A DNA stretch of 64,000 bases, from contig NZ_CP040899.1 in assembly GCF_006349365.1 (NCBI RefSeq), positions 1,612,001 through 1,676,000 on the forward strand, given 5' to 3'. A program made the position numbers and the translations under genes. Source of the DNA: Georgenia wutianyii. GTDB taxonomy: Bacteria; Actinomycetota; Actinomycetes; Actinomycetales; Actinomycetaceae. This document shows, piece by piece, positions 56,514-64,000 of this stretch. Numbering within the stretch: position 1 is the first letter of the stretch; the number at the start of each line of letters is the position of its first letter. The notes beneath the pieces are model-generated. The model was not told the DNA's origin, searched no databases, and saw only the letters and a program-made list of their open reading frames with translations.

Positions 56514-57851
56514 TCACTCGACGGTGACGGTCAGCTCCGCGACCAGCGGGTCGCTGAAGTACTCGTGGAGGGAGATGAACGTGGGACCGGCCGGCAGCTC
56601 GGCCTGGAAGTACGGGTCGGTCATCTGCCCCGAGCCGTCGGTGCTGTCGTCGATCCCCTGCGTCTCACCGGCGGAGTCGAACAGGCCCAGGACGGCGTCA
56701 CCCTCGCTCGAGGCGACGTCGACCGTCACCAGCGCGGCGTCGGTGAGATCGAGGTACCCGACCCACGGCTCGCCGTCGGTGTCCACGGACACCGTCTCAC
56801 CGGGGGTGAGGGGCACGGCGGCCACCGCGGTGAGGGTGAAGTCGGCGGCGGTCGAGGCCCCGAACCCGGAGACCGCGACCTCGTACTCCCCCGGCTCGAG
56901 GTAGGCGCCGATGGCGGGGTCGAGGATGCTGGCCTCGCGGTACTTGAAGAACTGGCCGCGGTCGTCGTTCTCGAGCGTGACGTCACCGCCGGTGAGGCTG
57001 AGCTGGAGGTCACCGGATGCGGAGGCGGCGTCGACCACCACCGGCGTTGCCTCGGTGAGGGTCAGCGTGGCGGTCCAGGTGCCGCCCGCGTCGAACGAGC
57101 CCTCGGCGGGCGTGCCCAGCTCGATGGCCCCGCCGCTCGCGGACCCCGTCGGCTCGGGCTCGGACGTGTCCTCCTCGGTGGGCTCCTCGGTGGGGGCCAC
57201 GGAGGGCTCCTCGGTGGGCTCCACCGCCGTGGGAGACGTGACGGGCCGGGGCTCGGGCTCGTCGTCACCGCTGAGGAGCAGGACGACGGCGGTCACCGCG
57301 GCAGCGATGAGGACGAGCGCGGCGACGACGATGCCGATGACCAGGCCCTTGCCGGAGCCACCGTCGGACTCACCGGGCTGCTGGCCGTAGCCGTCCTGCG
57401 GCGGTCCTCCGTAAGGCTGCCCGTAGGGCTGCTGGCTCCCGGGGTACTGGGCGTAGGCGTCCTGGCCGGGAGCGGCCTGCTGGGCGTAGCCACCCTGGCC
57501 GTAACCCGCCTGACCAGGCTGCCCGTAACCCTGCTGACCGGGCTGGCCGTAGCCGGGCTGACCCGGCTGCGGGTAGCCCTGCTGGGAGGGCTGGCCGAAG
57601 CTCTGTGCCGCGGGGTAGGCGGCGGTGGGCGTGTCCGACTGGGCCGGCAGCTGGGTCGTGGGGGTGTCGCTCGGCCCGGCGGCGGGCTGGCCGCTCTCCG
57701 GTGTGCCGGGCGCAGTCGACTGCTCACCCGCGGCGGGGCTTGCCGCCTGGGCGGGCGCGTAGTGGGCGGTCCAGGACGTGCCGTCCCAGTACCGCAGCTT
57801 GCTCGTGTCCCCTGAGGGGTCGGGGTACCAACCGGCGATCGGATTAGTCAT
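56514..57851 (-). CDS. DUF2510 membrane protein with Gln/Gly/Pro-rich linker
   Basis: 445 aa. N-terminal DUF2510 (AGWYPDPSGDTSKLRYWDGTSW), a low-complexity linker of tandem YGQPGQ-type repeats (about 80-155), one membrane helix (about 170-195), an acidic Thr/Glu/Pro stretch, and an extracellular beta domain of two similar halves. Likely a cell-surface sensor or adhesin; function unknown. ATG is 6 nt after TACTAT (57863-57858, minus). Confidence 0.82.
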   Translation of the reverse strand: MTNPIAGWYPDPSGDTSKLRYWDGTSWTAHYAPAQAASPAAGEQSTAPGTPESGQPAAGPSDTPTTQLPAQSDTPTAAYPAAQSFGQPSQQGYPQPGQPGYGQPGQQGYGQPGQAGYGQGGYAQQAAPGQDAYAQYPGSQQPYGQPYGGPPQDGYGQQPGESDGGSGKGLVIGIVVAALVLIAAAVTAVVLLLSGDDEPEPRPVTSPTAVEPTEEPSVAPTEEPTEEDTSEPEPTGSASGGAIELGTPAEGSFDAGGTWTATLTLTEATPVVVDAASASGDLQLSLTGGDVTLENDDRGQFFKYREASILDPAIGAYLEPGEYEVAVSGFGASTAADFTLTAVAAVPLTPGETVSVDTDGEPWVGYLDLTDAALVTVDVASSEGDAVLGLFDSAGETQGIDDSTDGSGQMTDPYFQAELPAGPTFISLHEYFSDPLVAELTVTVE

Positions 57852-57959
57852 GGTCGAATAGTAGGAGTTGTAACGCCCTCAAACCGACAGATGTACAAGA
57901 GTTTCCATGGGGAAATGTCCCCTTCCCCATGCGGCTGCCGGGAAGGCGGGAAAACGAGA

Positions 57960-57986
57960 GGGACCTGGGCCGATGGCCCAGGTCCC
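57960..57986 (-). terminator. Intrinsic terminator of the merR gene
   Basis: 12-bp perfect stem GGGACCTGGGCC (57960-57971) with 57975-57986, loop GAT, 7 nt past the merR stop. Confidence 0.88.
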
Positions 57987-57993
57987 GATGTCG

Positions 57994-58566
57994 TCAGCCC
58001 GCGTCGCGGGCGCGCCGCCTGCGGGAGAGCTCGTCCTCCACGGGGGTCCCACGCTCGGCCCGCTCGGTGGGCAGCTCGGCGAGCGAGCCCTCGACCTCAC
58101 GCCACACGCGGCCGACCGCAATGCCGAAGACGCCCTGACCGCCCTGGACGAGGTCGATGACCTCGTCGGCGCTCGTGCACTCGTAGACGCTGGCGCCGTC
58201 GCTCATGAGCGTGATGCCGGCGAGGTCATCGACGCCGCGCTCGTGCAGGTGGTGGACCGCGGTGCGGATCTGCTGGAGGGACACCCCGGTGTCGAGCAGT
58301 CGCTTGACGACCTTGAGCACGAGGATGTCGCGGAAGCTGTAGAGCCGCTGGGAGCCCGAGCCGCTGGCGTTGCGGATGCTCGGCTCGACCAGCCCGGTGC
58401 GGGCCCAGTAGTCGAGCTGCCGGTAGGTGATACCCGCTGCCCGGCAGGCCGTGGGGCCGCGGTAGCCGGTCTCGGTGTCCAGGTCCGGGAGGGCGTCTCC
58501 GAAGAGCATTCCCTGCGCCCGCTGAGGGACCGCTGCACCGGCTGCTGTCGCGTCGCTGCCGCTCAC
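57994..58566 (-). CDS. MerR-family transcriptional regulator (Rv1830-like)
   Basis: 190 aa. A MerR HTH with YRGPTACRAAGITYRQLDYWARTGLVEPS, then wing and coiled-coil (FRDILVLKVVKRLLDTGVSLQQIR) and a C-terminal effector-like domain. Start taken as GTG 58566 with GGGAG 5 nt upstream. Last in the block garA-ftsR-DUF151-merR, as in mycobacteria. Targets unknown here. Confidence 0.86.
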   Translation of the reverse strand: MSGSDATAAGAAVPQRAQGMLFGDALPDLDTETGYRGPTACRAAGITYRQLDYWARTGLVEPSIRNASGSGSQRLYSFRDILVLKVVKRLLDTGVSLQQIRTAVHHLHERGVDDLAGITLMSDGASVYECTSADEVIDLVQGGQGVFGIAVGRVWREVEGSLAELPTERAERGTPVEDELSRRRRARDAG

Positions 58567-58754
58567 GTGCACTCCCGTTCGTTCACGCCGTGCACGAGGT
58601 GTGTGCTCCGGCCCTGATGTCCCCCACGCTAGGACCCGGGGGCAGCCCAGTCAACGACACGCCCGGGCGCGTCGCTCGGCGTGTTTCGTGCCGCGTGTCT
58701 CAACCTCTACTTCACCTCGAGGTCGGCCCTCGCGGCAACCGGTTGCCCCTCCCC

Positions 58755-59225
58755 TCACGCCTCGAAGTCCTCCGGTTCGACGTCCTCGAGGAACGCCTGG
58801 AAGTTCGCGACGACGTCGGCCTCGTCCTCCGCGTCCATGATGACGCCTGCCGTCGTGAGCACGTCCTCGGCGCACAGCACCGGACACTGGGCGCGCAGCG
58901 CGAGCGCGATGGCGTCCGAGGGCCGCGAGTCCACCCGGTGCCCGGTGGACAGGTGGAGCTCGGCGTGGAACGTGCCGTGCTCCAGCTTGGTCACCTGGAC
59001 GCGCTCGAGGCTCACCCCGGTGGCCTCAAGCAGCGCGATGAACAGGTCGTGCGTCTGGGGGCGCTCGGGGACGATCCCGGCCTGCGCGGTCGCGATCGAA
59101 GCGCCCTCCCGCGGCCCGATGACGATGGGGAGCACGACCCTGCCGGCACCTTTCGCAGCGAGGACGACGACGACCTCGTTCTCCGGGATGCTCACCCGGA
59201 CGCCGAGCACGTCCATCTCTCGCAT
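58755..59225 (-). CDS. DUF151 bifunctional nuclease family protein
   Basis: 156 aa. DUF151 core: VVLPIVIGPREGASIA, THDLFIALLEATGVSLERV, and the metal site HRVDSRPSDAIALALR. Homologues have RNase/DNase activity in plants and some bacteria. ATG 59225 is 7 nt after TACCGT (59238-59233, minus), leaderless. Conserved neighbour of the two MerR genes. Confidence 0.92.
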   Translation of the reverse strand: MREMDVLGVRVSIPENEVVVVLAAKGAGRVVLPIVIGPREGASIATAQAGIVPERPQTHDLFIALLEATGVSLERVQVTKLEHGTFHAELHLSTGHRVDSRPSDAIALALRAQCPVLCAEDVLTTAGVIMDAEDEADVVANFQAFLEDVEPEDFEA

Positions 59226-59288
59226 ACCCGCAACGGTACGACCATCGTCACGGGCGTGCCTGCGGATGGTCGGCCACCGGACGCGCCC

Positions 59289-60062
59289 TCAGGCGAGGTC
59301 GTCCACCGCCGCACGCAGGAGGTCGGCGTGCAGCCGCCCGTAGACCTCCGCGAGCTCCAGCGCACGAGCCGCCGCCCGCTCCCGTCCGGCGCCCGAGCGC
59401 TGCGCGCGCACGGGCGCGACGACCTGCTCGATCGTGTCGGCGTGGCGCTCGGCCGCCGTCCGGACGGTGCGCAGGTGCCGCGGGCTGATCCCCTGCCGGG
59501 CGAGCGTCGCCGCGTGCTGCACGACGTCGACGGCGCGGCCGGGGAACCGACCGCGCGGGTCGGCGACGATGAGCCCAGCGGCGGCGATCTCCTCGATCTC
59601 AGCGAGGCTGACGCCGGTGAGGTCGGCGATCTCCTCGGGCCGTACCCGGGCCGAGGGCCGGGGGCGGACGAGCTCGCCGTCACGCGTGACGACCCGGGTG
59701 CCCGGCGCGTCGGCGACCGGACGTCCGGCGTCGAGGTCCTCGAGCTGGTCGCGGATCACCCGCAGGGGCAGGAACGAGTCGCGCTGGGCGGTGAGGGCGT
59801 AGCGCAGCCGTTCGACGTCGGCCTGGCTGTACATCCGGTAGCCCGAGCCGCTGCGGCGCGGGCTCACCAGGCCCTGCTCCTCGAGGAAGCGCAGCTTGGA
59901 GATGCGGACCGCCGGGAACTCCGGCTGCAGCACGGCGAGCACCGCGCCGATGCTCATCGTGGGCTCGGTGGAGGCGCCGGGCGGCCAGGTGCTCGGCGCC
60001 TCCTCGGGACGGTTCTGCTCCGCGGGCTCGGGGCCGGTGGCGCGGCGTGCGGTCGCGCTCAC
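59289..60062 (-). CDS. ftsR: MerR-family regulator FtsR (Rv1828-like)
   Basis: 257 aa. Long N-terminal tail, MerR HTH (MSIGAVLAVLQPEFPAVRIS and KLRFLEEQGLVSPRRSGSGY), then a second HTH-like domain and a coiled C-terminus. The corynebacterial homologue beside odhI activates ftsZ. GTG overlaps the garA stop, the same arrangement. The cell division role is inferred from synteny. Confidence 0.82.
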   Translation of the reverse strand: MSATARRATGPEPAEQNRPEEAPSTWPPGASTEPTMSIGAVLAVLQPEFPAVRISKLRFLEEQGLVSPRRSGSGYRMYSQADVERLRYALTAQRDSFLPLRVIRDQLEDLDAGRPVADAPGTRVVTRDGELVRPRPSARVRPEEIADLTGVSLAEIEEIAAAGLIVADPRGRFPGRAVDVVQHAATLARQGISPRHLRTVRTAAERHADTIEQVVAPVRAQRSGAGRERAAARALELAEVYGRLHADLLRAAVDDLA

Positions 60063-60511
60063 TGGGCCGTGGCGTCGCCGCGGTTCGGGCTCGGGTGGTA
60101 GGTGAGGCGGTACTTGCCGATCTGCACCTCGTCGCCCGCGTGGAGGACGGCGGAGTCGATCCGCTCCCGGTTGACGTACGTCCCGTTGAGGGAGCCGACG
60201 TCACGGACGACGTAGCCACCCTCGTGCGCGACGAACTCCGCGTGACGGCGGGAGACCGTGACGTCGTCGAGGAAGATGTCGGCGCTCGGGTGGCGTCCGG
60301 CGATCGTCCGGTCGGTGTCGAGCAGGAACCGTGCACCCGCTGTCGGCCCGCGCTGGACGATGAGCAGCGCGTGGCCGGGGGGCAGGCCCTCGACGGCCGC
60401 GAGGTCCGGCGGCGGGACGTCCGTGCGCGCGAGGGTCTCGTCCGTCGCTCCGATGGCGCCGAACCGGGCGGTCGTGCGCGACATGTCCTGCGGCTCGGGT
60501 TCGGTACCCAT
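60059..60511 (-). CDS. garA: FHA-domain regulator GarA/OdhI
   Basis: 150 aa. FHA domain with TIAGRHPSADIFLDDVTVSRRHAEF and SLNGTYVN. The N-terminal tail holds DETLARTD, near where GarA has its phospho-Thr motif. In relatives, the unphosphorylated protein inhibits 2-oxoglutarate dehydrogenase and controls glutamate synthesis, with PknB/PknG switching it. ATG follows GGGGAG. gcvH, next to it in mycobacteria, is absent. Confidence 0.9.
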   Translation of the reverse strand: MGTEPEPQDMSRTTARFGAIGATDETLARTDVPPPDLAAVEGLPPGHALLIVQRGPTAGARFLLDTDRTIAGRHPSADIFLDDVTVSRRHAEFVAHEGGYVVRDVGSLNGTYVNRERIDSAVLHAGDEVQIGKYRLTYHPSPNRGDATAQ

Positions 60512-60606
60512 TACGTGTGCTCCCCTCAACGACCCACCGGGTGTCACCCCGGCCTCATGCCACCACCATAGTTCCCGATGAGGCCCGTGTGACACGCAGT
60601 TCGTCC

Positions 60607-61377
60607 TCAGCCCTCGTCCGCGGGGCTCGGCGTGGCCCACTCGGGCTGCTGGAGCTCGCGCACGGAGGTGATCTCGACGCGCTCCTCCTGCTCGACCTCG
60701 ACCGTCGCGCCCGCGGTGCGGATCGAGGCGAGCGCGCCCCCGGGGATGTCCAGGGCGACGGCGAGCGTCTGCGGGTCGCCGATGGCTCGCCACACGTACG
60801 GCGGCTCGATCTCCACGCCGCTGACGACCAGCCCGCCGGTGCGGGTGCCCAGCCAGCTCGAGGCGGTGATCCGCTGGCCGTTGAGCTCGATCGCCTCCGC
60901 GCCGGCGTTGCGCAGCTCCTCCAGCACGGTGACGAACGTCGGGGCCGTGACCTCGGCGTTCGGGTCCTCGACGCGGAGCTCGATGCCCGGCCCGGTGACC
61001 GGCAGGACCCCGGCGAGGATGCCCTGGACGCGGGCCTGCTGCTCGGCCGCCTCCCGCGCAGCCTCCAGCGAGCTCGTCCCGGACTCGAGGTCGTCGAGCT
61101 CGCGGCGCAGCGCCACGCCCTCCTCGGTGAGCTCGCGGTTACGAGCCCCGAGCTCGTCGATGAGCCGCACGAGGTCGTCCTGGCGCATCGTCGCGTAGGT
61201 GTCCTCCTGGGCCTGGCGCACCTGGACGGCGAGGGCGAAGCCGACCGCCGCGCAGAGCAGGACGATGAGCACGTGGACCCACGTGGGCTGCCGGCGCAGC
61301 ACGAGCTGGCGCAGGCGGGCGCGGGCGGCGGTGCCCTCCCCGGTGGGTCGCTCGTCCTGCACGCGCACCTTCCTCAC
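60607..61377 (-). CDS. DUF881 family protein (first copy)
   Basis: 256 aa. Basic N-terminus, one membrane helix (about 33-51), a coiled coil (about 58-116), then DUF881: PGIELRVEDPNAEV, VLEELRNAGAEAIELNGQRITASSW. Likely an envelope protein of the division/septum group. Start GTG overlaps the sbp stop; second copy at 61752. Confidence 0.85.
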   Translation of the reverse strand: MRKVRVQDERPTGEGTAARARLRQLVLRRQPTWVHVLIVLLCAAVGFALAVQVRQAQEDTYATMRQDDLVRLIDELGARNRELTEEGVALRRELDDLESGTSSLEAAREAAEQQARVQGILAGVLPVTGPGIELRVEDPNAEVTAPTFVTVLEELRNAGAEAIELNGQRITASSWLGTRTGGLVVSGVEIEPPYVWRAIGDPQTLAVALDIPGGALASIRTAGATVEVEQEERVEITSVRELQQPEWATPSPADEG

Positions 61378-61706
61378 GCCTTGAACACGTGCCGGCGGAT
61401 CGAGGCCGCGTTGGAGAAGATCCGGATGCCGAGGACGACGACGACCGCCGTCGTCATCTGCGCCCCCACCCCGAGCTGGTCACCGAGGAAGACGAGCAGC
61501 GCGGCGATGAGGACGTTGAAGACGAAGGAGACGACGAAGACGCGGTCGTCGAACACCCCGTCGAGGTAGGCCCGCAGACCGCCGAAGAGGGCGTCGAGCG
61601 CCGCGACGACGGCGATCGGGAGGTAGGGCTGCAGCCCGGTCGGCACGGTGGGTTCGATGAGGATGCCGGCGACGACGCCGACGACGAGTCCGATGACGGC
61701 GAACAT
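61374..61706 (-). CDS. sbp: Small basic protein (Sbp, DUF1290)
   Basis: 110 aa. Three to four membrane helices with LQPYLPIAVVAALDALFGGLRAYLDG and FVFNVLIAALLVFLGDQLGVG. Conserved between two DUF881 genes in actinobacteria and firmicutes. ATG with GGGAGGAG upstream, inside a 15-codon ORF (61708-61755). Confidence 0.88.
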   Translation of the reverse strand: MFAVIGLVVGVVAGILIEPTVPTGLQPYLPIAVVAALDALFGGLRAYLDGVFDDRVFVVSFVFNVLIAALLVFLGDQLGVGAQMTTAVVVVLGIRIFSNAASIRRHVFKA

Positions 61707-61707
61707 G

Positions 61708-61755
61708 TCAGTGCTCCTCCCCTGCCGCCCGCGGCGGCCGGTCCTGTCCGGTCAT
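61708..61755 (-). other. 15-codon ORF bridging DUF881 and sbp
   Basis: ATG 61755 overlaps the upstream DUF881 stop and its own stop ends one base before the sbp ATG; the sbp Shine-Dalgarno lies within it. It could couple translation of sbp to DUF881. Chance is possible. Confidence 0.3.
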
Positions 61756-62603
61756 CGGTCCCCCGCCTCCGGCGTGGCGAGCGGTTCGGCGTGCTCCAGG
61801 CTGCGCTCGGTGGTGCCGGGGAGCACGAGCTCGTCGGCCTCCTCGAACGACACCGGGATGCCCACGGAGTCGCGCAGCGTGGCGAGGTGGGCGCCGGCGC
61901 TGCTGCGGGCGAGCTGGGCACGCATGGCGTCGGGGTCGCCGACCGCCTCGACGACGTAGGGCCGGGCCAGCGGCGCGAGGTCGACGAGGATCGCCAGGCC
62001 GGCGGAGCGGATGGCGCTCACGCTGGAGAGGCGGTGGCCGTTGATGGCGACGGCCTCGGCCCCCGACGCCCACAGCGCGTTGGCGAGGATCTGCAGGTCG
62101 AGGTCCTGCACCCGGCCCATCTCGGAGCCCGGTGTCCCGGCCTGGGCGTCACGCGAGTCGTCCAGGGTGATCCGCAGGCCGGGGCCCTGGACGCTCACCC
62201 CACCGGCGCTCAGCGCGAGAGCGCGGACCTCGTCGAGGAACTCGGGGTCACTGACGCGCAGCGACTCCTCCTGGAGGGTGTCGATGGCGGCCGCGAGGGC
62301 GGCGTTCTCCTGGCGCAGGGCGTCGGCATCCGCGACCCCCTCCTCGATCTGGGACAGGAGGACCGCTCGTGCCTCACTGGCCGTGGCGCTGGGGGCGCGC
62401 AGCTCGCGCGCGGCCCACACCCCGCCCAGGCCCAGGACCGCCGCGAGGACGGCGACGACGAGCTTGCGCCACCAGGGCATCGCCGGAGCGGTGCCATCGG
62501 CCCGCCGCCGGGCAGCCTCGGCGTAGCCGGGGTCCAGGGGCCGTTCGATGACCTCCGTCAGGAGCGTCATCGACTCGTCCAGCCGCAGCCGCCCCCCGGT
62601 CAT
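61752..62603 (-). CDS. DUF881 family protein (second copy)
   Basis: 283 aa. Membrane helix about 47-66, coiled coil, then DUF881 (PGLRITLDDSRD, LDLQILANALWASGAEAVAINGHRL). ATG overlaps the pgsA stop. Its longer upstream frame lies within pgsA. With the 60607 copy and sbp it makes a conserved septum-linked group. Confidence 0.86.
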   Translation of the reverse strand: MTGGRLRLDESMTLLTEVIERPLDPGYAEAARRRADGTAPAMPWWRKLVVAVLAAVLGLGGVWAARELRAPSATASEARAVLLSQIEEGVADADALRQENAALAAAIDTLQEESLRVSDPEFLDEVRALALSAGGVSVQGPGLRITLDDSRDAQAGTPGSEMGRVQDLDLQILANALWASGAEAVAINGHRLSSVSAIRSAGLAILVDLAPLARPYVVEAVGDPDAMRAQLARSSAGAHLATLRDSVGIPVSFEEADELVLPGTTERSLEHAEPLATPEAGDR

Positions 62604-63223
62604 CCGGCACCTGGTGCGGCTGCGCCCGACCCCGCACGGTCGCGGCGCACGATCCACGCGACCTGCTCCAGGTAGAGCAGGCAGGCGAACCAGTACAGGC
62701 CCACGCCCCACAGGGCGCTGGCCCAGCCGACGGTCCACGCGACCTCCCCCACCACGCCCGGCACGGAGGCCAGGAGCAGCAGCGGGAAGGCGTACATGAG
62801 GCAGAACGTCCCGGACTTGCCGGCCATGTGCACCGGCAGCGGCCCGTAGCCATGGCGGACGAGCACGGGCATCGTCCCGGCGAGCACGAGCTCGCGGGCG
62901 ACGATGACGACGACGAGCCACCACGGGACGATCTCGCGGTAGGCGAGGCCGATCAGCGTGACGAAGATGTAGAGCCGGTCGGCCGCCGGGTCGAGCATGC
63001 GCCCGAGGCGGCTCGCCTGGTCGAAGCGCCGGGCGATGAACCCGTCGACCCAGTCGGAGGCGCCGGCGACGGCGAGGACGATGAGCGCGGCGACGTCGTG
63101 CTCACCGACGATCAGCCAGGCGAAGACCGGGATGAGTGCCAGGCGCAGGAAGCTGATGGCGTTGGGGACGGTCCAGACGCGCTCGTCGGCGGCCGCGCGC
63201 GCCGTCTCCTCCCCGGTGTCCAC
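62600..63223 (-). CDS. pgsA: CDP-alcohol phosphatidyltransferase (PgsA-like)
   Basis: 207 aa, about five membrane helices. The CDP-alcohol phosphotransferase motif D-G-x2-A-R-x8-G-x3-D-x3-D is present in SDWVDGFIARRFDQASRLGR followed by MLDPAADR. Makes phosphatidylglycerol phosphate or another phospholipid. GTG 63223 is 7 nt after TACCCT (63236-63231, minus), leaderless. Equivalent to mycobacterial pgsA2 by position. Confidence 0.88.
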   Translation of the reverse strand: MDTGEETARAAADERVWTVPNAISFLRLALIPVFAWLIVGEHDVAALIVLAVAGASDWVDGFIARRFDQASRLGRMLDPAADRLYIFVTLIGLAYREIVPWWLVVVIVARELVLAGTMPVLVRHGYGPLPVHMAGKSGTFCLMYAFPLLLLASVPGVVGEVAWTVGWASALWGVGLYWFACLLYLEQVAWIVRRDRAGSGAAAPGAG

Positions 63224-63310
63224 GGGGTCCAGGGTACGCAGGTGGGAGCGACTCGCGGAGGCGGGCGCGCCAGGCGTGACCGTGCCGTGACCTGCCCGTA
63301 CTCTCTGGCC

Positions 63311-64000
63311 ATGCGATTCGGACTCTTCATCCCGCAAGGCTGGCGCTTCGACCTCGTCGGCATCGAGGACGTGCGGCAGTGGCCGCTCATGCGAGACCTG
63401 GCCCGCCGGGCCGATGCCGGGCCGTGGGAGTCGGTGTGGGTGTACGACCACTTCCACACGACCCCGGTCCCGAGCGAGGAGGCGACCCACGAGGCGTGGT
63501 CCCTCATGGCTGCCCTCGCCGCGAGCACGGACCGGGTGCGCCTGGGCCAGATGTGCACGTGCATGGCCTACCGCCCGCCGATGTACCTCGCCAAGGCGGC
63601 AGCCACGATCGACCACGTGAGCGGCGGCCGCCTGGAGATGGGGATCGGCGCCGGCTGGTACGAGCACGAGTGGCGCGCCTACGGCTACGGCTTCCCGCGG
63701 GCGGGCGAGCGTCTGGCGATGCTCCGTGAGGGCGTCCAGATCATGCGCCAGGCGTGGCGCGAGGGCGTGGCCACCTTCAGCGGCGAGCACTACCAGGTCG
63801 ACGGTGCCATCTGCCGCCCCCTCCCCCTCCAGGAGGGTGGCGTGCCGCTGTGGATCGCCGGCGGCGGCGAGAAGGTCACCCTGCGCATCGCCGCGCAGTA
63901 CGCCGACTACACGAACTTCGACGGCACCCCGGAGGGCTTCGCCCACAAGTCGGCGATCCTCGCCGAGCACTGCCGCGAGGTCGGCACCGACGTCGAGCGC
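63311..64000 (+). CDS. Luciferase-like monooxygenase, F420-dependent class (partial)
   Basis: 230 codons to the window end, no stop. LLM TIM barrel: MRFGLFIPQGWRFDLVG, VWVYDHFHTTPVP, RVRLGQMCTCMAYRPPMYLAKAAATIDHVSGGRLEMGIGAGWYEHEW (shown in part), GVPLWIAGGGEKVTLRIAA. Likely uses F420. ATG 63311 is 6 nt after TACTCT (63299-63304), leaderless. Divergent from pgsA. Substrate unknown. Confidence 0.88.
   Translation, partial: MRFGLFIPQGWRFDLVGIEDVRQWPLMRDLARRADAGPWESVWVYDHFHTTPVPSEEATHEAWSLMAALAASTDRVRLGQMCTCMAYRPPMYLAKAAATIDHVSGGRLEMGIGAGWYEHEWRAYGYGFPRAGERLAMLREGVQIMRQAWREGVATFSGEHYQVDGAICRPLPLQEGGVPLWIAGGGEKVTLRIAAQYADYTNFDGTPEGFAHKSAILAEHCREVGTDVER

Overview
This window is a dense, very GC-rich actinobacterial chromosome segment. 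Evidence for Actinomycetota: many GTG starts and a few TTG starts; the lineage-restricted genes mihF, rbpA, pafBC and garA/ftsR; a helicase-motif-less PriA; and many start codons sitting 6-8 nt after a TAnnnT -10 box (leaderless mRNAs). The mix suggests Micrococcales, but genus cannot be read from this sequence. No rRNA, tRNA, insertion sequence, prophage or CRISPR array is visible.

Layout. 1-8293: pyrimidine operon pyrR-pyrB-pyrC-carA-carB-pyrF with overlapping stops and starts, preceded by a PyrR-binding hairpin over the pyrR Shine-Dalgarno. 8405-12077: mihF-gmk-rpoZ-coaBC-metK. 12078-15763: minus-strand priA and a YeiH-family membrane protein, flanked by arrays of an 18-bp repeat. 15846-19839: HAD phosphatase, fmt, rsmB, rpe. 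19909-21949: an FMN riboswitch controlling an ABC permease and lipoprotein of RibXY type, in the slot where relatives carry riboflavin biosynthesis genes. 22003-24695: hisE, hisG, a PH-like membrane protein, DUF3866. 24773-34575: pafB-pafC-small membrane protein-tatA-tatC-lipid kinase-helY, then lnt and a polyprenol-phosphate mannosyltransferase. 34770-39997: rbpA, aldo/keto reductase, short SSB-like protein, AraC regulator, VOC protein and a UvrA paralogue. 40141-46427: an intracellular GH31 glycosidase, a three-part TRAP transporter and an AraC regulator, read as a glycoside uptake unit. 46525-50946: accessory genes, including a TetR regulator divergent from an alpha/beta hydrolase across a perfect palindromic operator. 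51133-52934: a compact minus-strand operon (DUF6338 membrane protein, three small proteins, ASCH protein), mostly missed by simple ORF calling. 53107-56456: ATP-grasp, family 2 glycosyltransferase, TIM-barrel-like exported protein. 56514-63223: DUF2510 membrane protein and the conserved pgsA-DUF881-sbp-DUF881-garA-ftsR-DUF151-merR block. 63311-end: the start of a luciferase-like oxidoreductase.

The most unusual signal is the 18-bp repeat family (12113-12310, 12373-12408, 14545-14634, 34597-34686). Every array lies just downstream of a stop codon, is read in the sense of the gene it follows, and is preceded by a C-rich stretch. Variation is concentrated at a few positions that toggle between C and G. 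It behaves like a 3'-UTR element and I do not recognise it. Other points worth follow-up are the riboflavin biosynthesis-to-transport swap, the DUF6338/ASCH small-protein operon, the GH31-TRAP-AraC unit and the ATP-grasp/glycosyltransferase operon.
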